DNA of 64,000 bases, taken from the NCBI RefSeq assembly GCF_014898815.1, contig NW_026515455.1, forward strand, positions 930,001 through 994,000, given 5' to 3'. The position numbers and the translations under genes were made by a program. The notes below the pieces were generated by a model. It was not told the DNA's origin. It saw only the letters and a list, made by a program, of their open reading frames with translations, and did no database searches. How positions within the stretch are numbered: the first letter of the stretch is position 1; each line of letters opens with the position of its first letter. The stretch comes from Panonychus citri. Its lineage: Eukaryota; Arthropoda; Arachnida; Trombidiformes; Tetranychidae. Positions 1 through 12,055 of the stretch are shown here, piece by piece.

Positions 1-174
1 TGATAATAACTGTGAATACAAATGAGAGATCACAATTTCATGATATTTTAAATGAAATGACATTGACAATTTAATCATCATCACCATGAACTTGTGAGTA
101 CCCGAATCTCAATCAAATATAATTGACTTTTTTCACCAAAAAAAGTTGACAGCATTTAGAATCAGCTGATACAT

Positions 175-176
<2 letters not shown>

Positions 177-228
<52 letters not shown>
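177..228. repeat. (CT)n microsatellite, about 26 units
   Basis: An uninterrupted CT dinucleotide run, the longest simple repeat in the first 10 kb. Similar shorter CT/TC or GA runs occur near 2145-2162, 21005-21024, 26220-26240, 28606-28636, 29391-29412 and 58223-58262. Confidence 0.95.
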
Positions 229-229
<1 letters not shown>

Positions 230-3200
230 AACAAATAGTTTCATATCTCTGGTTCTGATTTCATGGTGAAAGAAAAAGTACTCAAAAGAAGCTCTGATTT
301 TCTGTCCCCTGTCATGAAAAAAACATGGAATTTGCATAGAAATTCAACATCTCTCAATGATGATGAATCTCTCATGAAAACATGAGCCAATATTTACATG
401 GAATATGAAAATGTGATTCTTTAGAAAGTAAATATACGAATAATTCCAAAGGGAATATGATTAAACCGGAGAAAAGTTATTAATACTCACAAGCCCAAAG
501 AATCAGGTGAGAAATAAATTCAATCAGTCTAATAGATAATTAGATGAATGAGAAACATTGTGATTAACTGATTGACAAACAATTGAAAGATTGATTAGAT
601 TGTGAAACAATTAGATAATAATACAATCAAATTGTTATTGGAATGAAACTAAATCAGATTAATAAGCAAGAAGCCAAACAGAAATAAATTAAAACATTGG
701 GTAACAATTAACTTTAAATTAGTTAAATATTTACTTCTCTATTTCAACATAGAAATTAACATTTAAAGTTAATACATATAAATCATCAAATCCATGGGTA
801 AAGTTCAATTAGTATATGAGGCAAGAAGAAGATATAGTAAATTAATTAACATGATAAAGTGATTAAGAGGAAATCGGTTAATCCAAACAATTTAGAGCTT
901 GCCATTTGAATGGAAATTAACACAGAAACGTAAAGACGTAAATCTAATGAATTAAAATTAATTTGGTAATTAGCAAGAAATAGAATCAGGTAAGTGATAT
1001 ATTGATGATGAAAGAAGATGCGGAAAAAAGTGATGAGGATGAAGAAATTAACCCAAAGTAATTACTTGAAATTCATACTAAAATCTAATAACCTTTTCAT
1101 TTGGCTAATTGTTGATAGAATTTTTTTTCTCCAACTGATTTAGATTGCTAACAATTTCTAATGGTTAAAGTTTAAAATAATTTAACCAAGAACAGAACAT
1201 AATTAGATTGTATTGCAATTAACATAAACAGAATAACGATTCAAATTAATTGACGATGAAAGATTATTATGATGATCGTATTGTTAATTTATCGTCAATT
1301 ATGAAAGTGAATGTTAACTAATTGAAATAATAAGATCGAAAATTGTTCATATGAAATGGTTGAGATTTTCCCAGAAATCAGATTAACATGAGAATCATAA
1401 TCAACATGATGAACTTTATGATAATCACCAACTGAACAATTCAATCAATATGATTGTATCATTATCACCATAGGAATGATTCAGTTATTTGTTTACTTAT
1501 TTACCAAGACTTTTGTTTCTACTCAATTCAGTTTTCCTGATTAACTGATTGCTGATTAAATTATTGTTCAGTCAACAATCTCAATGATATTCTTACATAA
1601 TCATAACCATATTGGCGGTGAATTAGCTTGAATGTATGAAGGGAAAAACGTAATTCCATGAAATCCATGGTGATTCATTATGATTATTATTTTCTATCAG
1701 AACTTTTTTTCCTCTTCCTATTGTGACTCCAAGTAGTTGATTATATCAGATTACTCATTTTCTTTGTACCTTTATAATAATACATGGTAATCAAGTGATT
1801 CCCATGACGATTCTGATGAAGATGAGGTGAAAATGAAAACCTTGACACTTGTTGTTGAAAGGTAAAGTTCTGAGTGAGTTTTTTTTCCTCTATTCTTTTC
1901 CTACTTCAAATAATAACATGTTTTCCTTTGGAATATGAAATTTTATTATCTTCTAATGAGAAACTTTTATTTTCTATCATGAGATTTTCTCCAGTCATTC
2001 TTCAGTTCCGATGATTATGTGACGATAATTGAATCATCTTCAAGAGTAGTTATCGTTTGGTGAACAACAAAACAAACAACCACTTAAAGTTCTAGATTCG
2101 AAGTTCTAAAAATAATGATCGAATTAGGCCTAAAAATAATCTTTCTCTCTCTCTCTCTCTCTCCATTTTCAAACTTTCTCTACCTTTCAACTGACCTCTA
2201 CCCACTCAATATCCACAGATCAATGTGTCCAAAAAGTGACGGCTTATAATTAGATCATCAGGTGGGAAGATTATCCTCATTTACTGGTCAAAGTTTCAAA
2301 TCCTGATTCAGATAATTAATGTTGATAAAACTTTAAATGTTGGCTGATTTTCACTCTAGAGATTAACATTATTATTATGACAGAAAAACAATATTTTCTG
2401 TTGTTGCTAATTTTGGTGTTATTCAATTCATCACAAGTTTCAGATAAACTCATCATCATGATTTCCCGGAGGAAATAACGTTTTTTTTGCCTTCATCAAC
2501 ATCTTCATACTCATCATTCTGATATGTTGCATGTTCATCAACACATGATTATTATTACACAAAAATAATCATTATCAAGGTAAAACTTTTGTCTATCTTT
2601 TAATTATTCTCGATAATTGAATGAGCAAATCAACCATAGATTCATTGTTTTTTTTTTACCTCATGAACTCTTCATTTGAACGAGATTTACTTGTTTAATA
2701 ACTTTACTATTAATGATGTAAATTTATTTTCTTAATTGCAATCAGATCTTTCCAAGGTGATTTATGATCTAATTCAGATTAATTCATGGATTGCAAATGA
2801 TTTCCAGGAACGAGAGATAGATTCATCTTTATTTGAGTCTATTTATTGGTACGAACTGTTTATTTATGAGTTTCCATTGATTTGTATCGTTCATCATGAG
2901 GAAAAAAAATCATCAGAATAAATCAAAGTGAACGATTTTACCTGGATGATATGATGATGAGATCTTCAGGAAAGAAAACATTGAAATCATCATGAAATAA
3001 CATCACCATCTTGATAATAAAAATAATAATCAAAATATTAACCTTATAACTGGAAGGCTGAAGGAATTGAGTTGAAATCATGTTTTTCCTAAAGGCTACA
3101 GGGGAAATTATGAATCACTGATTTTGCTCTATCTCTTTTTTTCACCTTTCATGAATTTTCATCTTTTCTTCAGCATGATAATATCATCAACATCTTTTTC

Positions 3201-6200
3201 ATATTATTTCATCTTCATCATTTTCCTTTACAATGTATTTCCTTTGAATCTGTTCCCAAAATAGGTAAACAAATCAAACCTAAAGTTCCAACTGATGTTT
3301 CCGTGAATTCCCCTGAGTTTTTATCTGTTATTTTGAACATTTTCACCTGAGTTACTCAATCTATCGGTTTGAGGTTGTTTCAATTGTTGGAACTTTAGAA
3401 ACTTTAAATTTTCTTTCTCTGCTTTTAAAGTTAATCAATTTTCAACAATTTGGTGTCATGGAGTTACTTTCAAATCAATTTCTTACAGCAAACCTTGTTG
3501 ATTTATCATTACATCATCAATATGATTGTAAAAACATCAAAATAATCATGAAAATTTAACAATAATGTTTTATTTAACTGAGAAAAATGATCATCAACAA
3601 GTTTAAATTGCTTTTCAACCCACAACTGGTTTAATATTTAATTGAATTGATGAATATAAAGAATTGATTTTGCATTTCAAAGTGAATTGGTATTTATCAT
3701 GCAAAAAATAGTTCAATGGCTCAATCCATTTGTATTTATATTCTAGTCGAAATGCTGAAAAAAACGTTCTTGATTCTATTCAGAATCACTATTTCTATAC
3801 ATTTTCAGAAGATTATCCTGAAAAGAAACTCCAAAAATAGATTATCATCAAGATTAAGGTGAAAATATTCATTCATTTCCATAGTAGAAAATTGAAATTC
3901 TATAATTGCTGATTCTTCCGGAATATTGAGACCTTTTTTTTCCTCAAAATTCAATTGGAATTGATTAATTCAACCAAAGGATGACATTTTCACCCACTTA
4001 AAATTCAGACGAAAAATAATTCTGTTAAAATCGTCTGAGTATAACCAGAACTTTTTCCAGCAAATTTCATAAATTTGTCCCAACAGTATCATCTTTTATC
4101 CTTAATTGTTACAGTGTTTTCTCAAGCAAATTAACTGGCAATCAACTTGAAATATTATTCTCAATGATTTTGATCAAGTGATTTAGTGTCACTATGAAAA
4201 CAATTAACAGTAAATTTGATCGTCCAATTACTTTGGTCAATTTCATTTTTAGTATCTTTTTTCACTCTCCAACCATAACCTGTTCATCCTAACATGAATA
4301 TTTTATGGAAACAGTTACATTAAAGTGACAGAAAATCAAAGGCATTAAGCAGTTAACGATGGCGAAAAATTCTGGTTATTTCACATGAATAATCCAACGT
4401 TATCTATGAACATGAAAATGTCATCTTTATTGATCACGATCATGTTGTAACCAGTACAGAAATGATTATAAGTTAGACATCATCTCTGGTGAGGATTGAA
4501 CTTTACCTTCAATATCAGATAATTAATATTAATCTAACCTCTGGTCATATATTCTGATGATGATGTTACATTTAACTCATGAATGATTATGATTCTGGGT
4601 GAATATTATTATCGCTTCCGATATAAATAAAACAATATTAATTTCACACATGGATATTATCACGGAGAATCATCAATTTTCAATATTAGATCAATGATAC
4701 AGAATACAAACCAAAAGTATCTTAATTGTTCAGGAAATGAATCAACAATAAGAATTGGCTCAACAATTGATCTGTGAATTTATTGCTAATTAAATGTTAT
4801 CTTGCAATCGAATAGCGGAAACACCAAATTACAAGATTCATCTCGATTCTGAGGTTAATTCATATTTGTGCAAAGCTCATCATCATGAAGACATCATCAA
4901 GATATTTAATGATAAAAATAACGATAAGTGAAAGATGAAGCTTCCAGTTTCCATGATAAAATTGATGGTGATGAAGATGAAGATGATGATGATTGAAATG
5001 GAAATAATATAAAACCATATTGATTCCGATTGACTGGACATGACGATAACTGTTATATTAACTTTGTTACTTTCTATTTTATTCTGTTCAGGGAATTCAG
5101 AGTTGAGATAAATATTGAGAGATAATCGACCATTGAAACTGATAAAATAACTATCATATTAAAAGAGGGAAGAGAAAACAATTTTCGATGAACTAAACTC
5201 AAACTAGAGAATGGAACATATTTCAAAGCTATTCTATTATCGAGGAACATGATTCCACCGAGATGAAGGTAATTATCTCAATGTTATTTATCTGAATCAA
5301 TGGGGTAACATAAATATCTTTATGTATATACAAAGGTTAAGAATATCATCTTCATCTTCTTTCATCTTCATTACTGAAACTTTTTCTCTTTTTTTTCTCT
5401 CCCTTTTACCTTTTTCTTTTTTTCTTAAAAAATAAAGTTCGATTCTTTATTTTTTTTCTACTTCCTTATCCTGAACTTTTTACTTTCTCAGTTGAATAGG
5501 AAATTTCATCCATTCATCGAAGAGAAATTTTGTCAAACAAATAAAGGAAGAGAAAAAGTTGTGATGAGAAAAACGGTACCAAATTGTGATTGCAACAATT
5601 GAAATTTCTTCTTCTTCATGAGATTCACCAGAATCATCATTCTCATGAGAATCAGATAAAAGTTCTGTAAGCCTCAAGATCTGTGGCTGTTAAAGTAACA
5701 TGAATTTATATATTCAATCTGTCAAGGTGAATGTTGGATCTCATTTCCTGATAACATTTTTATTTTATCATTGATGTTGTTTCCGTTCAAGTTATATATT
5801 TTGGGTTAAATTAACGGATCAATAAAGTTAATTGAGTTAATAATATGAATTAATGTTGATAAGTTAGTGAAAGTATTAATGATGAAGAGGGAAAATGTTT
5901 CTACAACTTTAATTACCATGAAAATGAGCAGAAAAATTCAACCAAACAATTTTAAAGTTGATGATGAACCACAGGTAGTGGAAATTTGATCATGGTGATA
6001 AAGGGAAAATGATATTATTTATCCATTGTTCGTTATATTAAATATAGAATGAGAATTTTCATCAGAATGATAATCATGATAAGCTGTTGACTTACAAGCA
6101 AAGAATCAAAAAAAAAAGTCAACTTGGAGTTAATTTAATGTGAATAAACTTAAATGCTAAACTGTCAAGAGGTAAATTGAACCCATGAACCCTAATGCTT

Positions 6201-7204
6201 AGCACTAGCAGATAATCAGACCTAAATAATGAGCTGGATAGAGATGATGATGATATTGTGATGATATTTTTTCCCTCTCTTCAGTTTTGGTGAGTTTTTT
6301 TTTCAAACGAAACGAAATGAATTGAATCTCATGAAAAACCCTGAAGCTGTTTATCTTTCCATCCAAATGTGAACCTTTGAGTTTCTCATGTTTGTTTTTG
6401 GTTGAACAGAGGAAGATGACGATGAAGATGTTGATTCACTTTCTGCATCAACATCACCATCTTAGAGACACGAAAATACATAGAAAATGAATCTGTCAAA
6501 CACACAGAACAATAAATAAGCTTAAGGTGAAAACAGATCTCAAATTTCATAATAATAATTTATTAATATTTACATAAGAAGAAACTTATTTTATTCTCTC
6601 TTTATCTCTATTTAGACAGTTACAAAAGAAGTAGAGAAAAGAAAAGTTCTAATCAGCTCGAACTTAGAATCTAAACAATAGAGTAACAACAAGTAAAAAT
6701 ATCATCGATTGTTAATGAATATAAAGGTTACATGATATTTTCTTATATTATTCATGTGAAATTCTGTCATTAAGATGTTTGGCTTAGAGGTGAATTCATG
6801 ATCACCATTGAATCATATTTATTCATCATTTCATGAATGATGAATCTTTTTTCCTTTATCCATTACCTTTTGTTACCTTAGATTATAAACTATTGAAAAG
6901 ATTTGATGGTGTAGCGATTTGTTGATTGTTAGGACAAATATCACAAATACGATGTTAGTATTTACATAGTAAAAGATACATTGAGATATGTGAGATGCTA
7001 ATTTATTAGGGTTACCGATATTTACCATTGATTAACAATAGGAAGAGTAATAATCTGAATCAAGTTTTTCTCTAATTACTGTATATCTGCTTGATTATAT
7101 TGTGACAAATTGTTCCAGTTAATTGTAATCCCATTGATTATTAGATTTTATCACTAAGATTTATGATATTAAATGGTTATAGTTCATCTTTAATATAATT
7201 TTAC

Positions 7205-7280
7205 GTTGCTTCTCAACTCGAGAAGCAGTGGTGTTAAATCGTTGGGAATTCTGTCACTGCTTCTCATTTGAGAAGCAATA
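7205..7280. repeat. Nested palindrome (two hairpins that also pair with each other)
   Basis: Two short perfect inverted repeats, GCTTCTC/GAGAAGC at 7208-7226 and again at 7259-7276, sit about 25 bp apart. The whole left arm (7205-7230) is close to the reverse complement of the right arm (7255-7280). The block can fold as two small hairpins or as one long cruciform. It may be the remnant of a small inverted-repeat element, but no target-site duplication was identified. Confidence 0.7.
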
Positions 7281-9119
7281 GTATTTAATTAACGGAATTT
7301 GTTAAAACTCATTAAGTTTATATACCTTCAAAGAGACAAAATCAATATTTTAATCATTAAACTTTTCTATTTAATAATTTCAAGTTACATTTCTATTCCT
7401 AAATTCCTTTATTCATCAGCTATATTGATGTTAAGAAGGAAGAAAAATTTGCCATGTCAAAAGTGATTCCATTTTAATCCTGTTCATGATTTAGTTGATT
7501 GTAAACTTGAACATAATTTACTTTTTATCAGCATAATTATCATTCTATTACCTTTCAGTGAGATGATAATGAAGATGCTGAAAATTAAGATGATAAATAT
7601 CATCTTAATCATGAATATTCATAATATACTTTAGGTAATGAGAATTTTTTTCTTCTCTGGAAAAAAATGATTCGAGTAGATCATATTGTTACAGGTAAGT
7701 TCGATGTTAGAACTTTTCTTTCTCTTTCTTTCTCTTTTTTTCGTCAACTTGACAAAAGTATTAACTTAGTAAGAAGATAAAATAAGTTATAAGATGATGA
7801 TGAATTTATGAAGACATAAAAATGAAGATGAAAAAAGAAAAAGTTGAGTTCAGGTAAACGAAGAAGATTAGATGTATTTACATTCTTATTCTTTTATCAT
7901 TGAAATTCGGGTTCATGGTGATATTTTTTATCCCTTCGAATTCATGTTATACAAACAAACGTGAAGTTTTCATTATTATTCTTGTTATATTCTAGATTCA
8001 ATTGAAAAGATAGGATATTATTCATCATTGGAGCATTGGTTTTAGAATCAGAGTTATCAAAACTCTCACAGAATCAAATCAAAATAATCACCAAAAATTG
8101 ATTTATAACATAATCATGGCGAAGATTCAGTTTCAAAGCTATCAACTGATGGTTGAAGTTGAAATAACTGTCATCATGAATTCAGTTTCAATTTTAATTA
8201 TTATCGTTTGTGTGTTTCTTTGGTTCAAGTCAATTAAATTCTGATCATCTAATTTAATAATACCTCAATGTTTACTCAAATTAGAATGATAAAAAATATT
8301 ATAATCAGAATGATGAGGAAATTGTTGACAAAACTGATTCGTGGGATGAACGTTTATTGTTATCATGATAACAAGGTTAATATTAATAGTAAATGATAAC
8401 ATTTCAATATTTAATATATTCTGATTCTCTGGTGAATTGTTACTGTTAACATTATTTGCTACTCCATGAAAATTTAATAATAATCATCATGATAATTTAA
8501 ATAAAGAGAATGATTGAAATTCAGAATTTATGGGAAATCATGATGAGGGAATTTTCTGCCTTGAATCCATGAAAGATGAAAAACTTTAAATTGTTGATCG
8601 AAAATTTTTCTTACCTGTTGATGGAAAAGTTTATCAATTGATTAAGAGTTAAATTGTTTATCAGTAATTCAATTATTGGAAGATGATTATGATTGCGATA
8701 CACAGAATCTAATTAAAGTTGAATTTACTGATTTAACACTTGAGAATGAAACTATTAGGGAACAATTTAAATCAAATTAGAACAATAGTTTTCCAATTTT
8801 CAACTCGATTCGATTTTCACTCAACTTGTAAACTGTTGAGATTCGATGGTAAATGTTGATTGAGATGATTTGATGATAAGTTTAGTCGAATGATGATAAA
8901 AATGATTCACTGAAAGAAAAGTTGAGAAAAAGTGGAAAGAAGAGTAAAAAGAAAACTCCAAGTGTCTCTTTCGAGTTCTTACTCATCTCATTCTGATTCT
9001 GTCTGAATCATAAATCGACATGATCAACATCCTAATGTTACCATCGTTACAAGCTCTCAATGAGTTGGCGCGATATTATTTTTATTTGATAATAGTTACT
9101 CAGTTCTCTTAAAGTTTAG

Positions 9120-9350
9120 TCTTTATTTCAATTTAACATCTTTGGTAACATAGTAAACATTTTCTTTAATCTATTCCATGGCGAAGTGATCAACGTTAGA
9201 TCTCCATTGGAGTTATGGATTTGCAGTTTCATGAGTGATTCCAAGATGATCAGATTGTATGTTCTTCACTAGATAACGACGACGACGCCAATGATGATGA
9301 TGATGGAAATGAATACCGTGATTTGAATGGTGACTGTGGTGGTCAAGAAC
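9120..9350 (-). pseudogene. Diverged copy of an osa C-terminal exon segment
   Basis: The bases at about 9128-9240 align with osa at about 13417-13530. Shared words include the stretches around 'aacatctttg', 'gtaaacattttct', 'ttagatc' and 'tttcatgagtgattccaag'. Similarity picks up again at 'actgtggtggtc' near 9332 (osa near 13561). The copy no longer keeps the osa reading frame. Its distal part is read in another frame as the C-terminus of the putative chimeric gene at 9213-10053. This ties the 9-10 kb region to osa at both the linker and the C-terminal exon. Confidence 0.7.
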
Positions 9351-10053
9351 AGCGATTAGCACTGGAATGAGAACTTTATCCGTAAAAGTTTTTAAGTTTT
9401 CATGGTTGAAATAATGTTTTCTATCAACGAAAAACTTTCTCACTTTCCTGAAGTAACGAGTCAAAGCACCTTTATAATATGTCAGGTTTCTATGGCCACG
9501 ATAGTTGTTAATTATTGTGATATTGTTGGAATAATTGTGATAATGGGTCGATGGCTTTTCATTCAAAAGTAAGAAAATGGAGAAAACAAAAGTGTAAATA
9601 AGAGCAAATCAGACAATCAAAATCCGAAAAGAAAAATTTAAATTAAAAAGCATTTACCTGTACGTTTGATTGACCATTGCTACGATGATCATTGTTTACT
9701 CCTGGGTGATTGTTGATCGGTGGTTGTAACTGTTGAGGTGGTTGCAAGGCTTGAGGATGATTGAATACTGGTGCTACGAGGTTGTAGTTGTTGGTGTTAT
9801 ATTGTGTATGCTGAGTTGGATAAGGATATTGAGGATATTGCTGAGGATAAAGTTGTTGATTCCCTGTATCTGAATAGCGAGGAGGCTCTGATGGCTGTAC
9901 CTGAGATGGTTGTGGTTGCCAGTTTTCAGAAGTTTGGCTTGATGATTTTAGGTACACGAAAGGAGCTGGATGATTATCAACCGAAAAACATTCGGTAATT
10001 ACGAGGGTAATGATTAAAATCGAAAAAGTATAGAGTATTTGTGACATTTTCAT
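9213..10053 (-). CDS. Putative secreted chimera, osa-derived copy 2
   Basis: Two-exon model: exon 1 is 10053-9658, exon 2 is 9554-9213, joined in phase 0 (donor CAG|GTAAAT, acceptor AAAAG|CC), giving about 245 residues. Residues 1 to about 22 look like a signal peptide: a Lys/Met start, an Ile/Leu-rich core, then Glu-Cys. The middle is rich in Pro, Gln, Tyr and Asn and resembles the part of osa just before its second intron, ending in Ser-Asn-Val-Gln exactly where the osa exon ends; the donor site is kept. Exon 2 encodes a basic, His-rich tail, part of it an osa C-terminal exon read out of frame. The leader resembles that of copy 1. Function is unknown. It may be an expressed young gene or a decaying duplicate; the open frame over both exons favours expression. 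Confidence 0.5.
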
Positions 10054-10207
10054 CTTTCAATTGTAGATCTTTGAAGTCGATGAACAGAAATAAACTAAGA
10101 AAAAAGTTTCGAATGAAAAGAAAATCTTCAAATAGATGAATTTCCATGGAAACAGAAGATTAATCATAATCTCCTTTTCTTCTAATTCCTTAATCATTGT
10201 TTTGATG

Positions 10208-10515
10208 CGAAAACACCTAAAGCAATGAAGATGATTTTCTTTATCAACTGAAACTTAGAAATTAATTGTGGAAGTGCCTCCATCTTAGTTTATGCGACAA
10301 TTAATCATTCGAAGAGGTGACACAATTTTCATACTTAAGATTTAACAAGTTTAAATTTCGAAAATGATTCAATTAGTTAATTTAATGGGAAAATTTTCAT
10401 AAATAATAATTTACATATAATGGAATAGAAAGAAAAAGACTTATTTAATGACTCTAAATAGAGAGAATTACAGCCAAGTTACAATGATTTGAGAAAAGAA
10501 AAAGTTCAGGACAAG
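10208..10515 (-). repeat. Duplicate of the osa 3' flank (copy 1 downstream)
   Basis: From about 10208 to 10511 this repeats 12239-12583, immediately downstream of the osa stop codon. Long stretches are identical, including the 'aaaacacctaaagcaatgaa' block and the 'tttacatataatggaatag' block. The osa-side version carries about 35 extra bases near 12470-12505. It lies just downstream of the copied osa C-terminal piece, so the duplication carried the 3' untranslated region too. Confidence 0.9.
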
Positions 10516-10902
10516 TTAATTAACAGAGAAATGTGATGAATAAGCTTGTTGATCGCTTTTACCTTCATCAGAGATTTGAGATGAATCTCCATTTGTTTCG
10601 TCCTTATTATTATGGATTGTGATTGTTGTTGTTGTAGTTGTAGTGGTGATTGAGGACGATGATGATGACGATAAGGTGGTTGTTGTTGATGATGAAGTAG
10701 ATGAAGATGATGATGGAGATGGAGATGATTTCGTATGTACAGATGATGATTTTTCTAAAGAAATCAGGTGCGGATGAGGTAAAGTACTATCATCGTGAAG
10801 AGACACTTCATAAATAACATCAGCGATCACTGAAGCGACTCCTTGATCGAGAATTTGAGAGAAAACAAGTGATAAAAGTCTTTGTTGATGGACTAATATC
10901 AT
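10516..10902 (-). pseudogene. Copy of the osa C-terminal coding tail
   Basis: This frame repeats the last part of osa (from the Ile-Leu-Val-His-Gln-Gln segment through the Ser/Thr-rich tail) almost base for base, matching osa 13133-12588. Relative to osa it lacks a short Ser-Gly-Thr stretch and about 150 bases near the C-terminus, so it ends on a short new tail. At its 5' end it abuts, through about 20 bases of filler, the truncated linker of copy 1. It has no start context of its own, and the copy 1 frame stops just upstream (10918). It is probably part of the copy 1 3' untranslated region. Confidence 0.8.
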
Positions 10903-10917
10903 CAGTCAGCCTTAATA

Positions 10918-11922
10918 CTAATTTTGATGTGATGGATGTTGAGGGTGCTGAGGATGTAGAGGATGTTGCGAGTGTTGCTGAGTATATTGACCATGATGTG
11001 ATTGATGATAAGGATAAGGAGGATACTGATAATGTTGAGCACCAGGATAACCAGAACCGGGATCAGGCTGTGGTTGCGGAGGATAATGAGAGCCTATTGC
11101 TGGATTTCCTGGCTGAGGATAATTGTTATCTCTACCTTGCATCATTTTCCTATTCTGATGAGGAGATTGTTGGCGAGGTGGTTGAGACATTTGCTGTTGA
11201 ATTCCAGGAGGTAAATGACCACCCAAATGCCCATAATTGCTCGGTGGCTGTTGAGGTGGTTGCTGAGGTGGTTGTCCAGGATGATGATTGGGACCATAAT
11301 CATTAATGGCTCCTTGATGTGGATAATTTTGATTCTCAGGGTAACCTTGTCCAGGCGGTGGTTGTCGATGACCTGGATATGGTCCCTCAAACTGAACCGG
11401 TGTGGTGGATTGGGGATAACTACCTTGCGAATTAGAATCAGCTGAACCAGGAAATAACTGATTATGAACCTTCGAACGAACCCAAATCCTTCCATGTCGA
11501 TTTAAAACAACGAGTTCGTCCATCCACTCCTCCACAATTTGTTTTGCGGTTTTTAAATATAACTCTTTCGTGTAATCTTCGAGTTCGGAATCATATTCAT
11601 CATCTGGACCACCTGATTCCAGATTCCCGTCAGTCATATTTGGATACATTCCCGGGTGAGATTGTGGATAACCGGGTGGATAGCTGTTACCTATGGGCGA
11701 TGGCCCAGAAGGATAGGGTGATGAAGGTGGCTCCATGGAGCTGAGAGTCGGTGGGAAACCACTTTGCGAATTTCTATCACTATGACCTGGTGAAAACTGT
11801 AATCGATTATCAGTTTCGTTTTGATTTGATTTGATTGATAAATGTACAAATCGATCTAGTGGCAGACATTCAATTACAACAATCAACAAGATAATTAAAA
11901 CAAATTGCAGAAGTTTTAACAT
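10918..11922 (-). CDS. Putative secreted chimera, osa-derived copy 1
   Basis: A single open frame of 334 residues with four parts. Residues 1 to about 20 are a clear signal peptide (Leu/Ile/Val-rich, ending Glu-Cys-Leu). Residues 44-96 match the osa segment that follows the ARID domain. Residues 97-156 are absent from osa and not recognised: an acidic stretch, then a helix-like part with Trp and Arg. Residues 157-333 match the osa Pro/Gly/Gln/His linker, with a DNA block of about 280 bp (11160-11440 against about 17670-17945) identical as read by eye. The frame then stops one codon past the breakpoint. The ARID and the C-terminal repeat domain are missing, so it cannot do Osa's job; if made, it would be exported. 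An assembly artefact is unlikely, given the unique leader and the unique middle segment. Confidence 0.6.
   Translation of the reverse strand: MLKLLQFVLIILLIVVIECLPLDRFVHLSIKSNQNETDNRLQFSPGHSDRNSQSGFPPTLSSMEPPSSPYPSGPSPIGNSYPPGYPQSHPGMYPNMTDGNLESGGPDDEYDSELEDYTKELYLKTAKQIVEEWMDELVVLNRHGRIWVRSKVHNQLFPGSADSNSQGSYPQSTTPVQFEGPYPGHRQPPPGQGYPENQNYPHQGAINDYGPNHHPGQPPQQPPQQPPSNYGHLGGHLPPGIQQQMSQPPRQQSPHQNRKMMQGRDNNYPQPGNPAIGSHYPPQPQPDPGSGYPGAQHYQYPPYPYHQSHHGQYTQQHSQHPLHPQHPQHPSHQN
11455..11634 (-). other. Unrecognised 60-residue segment inserted between osa-like blocks
   Basis: This part of copy 1 (residues 97-156) has no counterpart in osa, whose two flanking blocks are normally separated by other sequence (17958-18125). 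It reads as an Asp/Glu-rich stretch followed by a helix-prone segment with Glu-Glu-Trp-Met and Arg-Ile-Trp-Val-Arg. I do not recognise a family. It may be left over from a secreted gene that captured osa sequence. Confidence 0.5.
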
Positions 11923-12055
11923 GTTTGTAGTCGTGTAAAAATTTGATTATAAAGAATAGAATCAAAAAACCAAAAAGTTTCGGAAAGAAATACAAAATTA
12001 ACCTGTTGAACTGACACTGAAAACTAAACTGAGAAAAGTTTTGAATGAAAACCAA

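Larger units (their letters stand above)
1..9119. other. Gene-free AT-rich stretch
   Basis: I find no open frame with protein-like composition or splice-linked exons on either strand; the few frames of 60-65 codons are low-complexity or lack an ATG. The sequence is AT-rich and full of ATGATGA/TCATCAT runs. It could be intergenic DNA or a long intron of a gene outside the window. CT microsatellites and a nested palindrome inside it are listed separately. Confidence 0.6.

Noticed and set aside
2736..2921. 61-codon frame in the left desert
   Set aside because: It begins at a non-ATG codon, is isolated, and has no domain or splice partner.
6160..6235. tRNA-like stretch on the minus strand (possible anticodon stem-loop and B-box-like GGGTTCAATT)
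   Set aside because: The T-stem does not pair, loop position 33 is not U, and there is no good acceptor stem; at most an old tRNA-derived relic.
6541..6660. Weak resemblance to the osa 3' flank
   Set aside because: Only short AT-rich words are shared; too little to claim a third copy.
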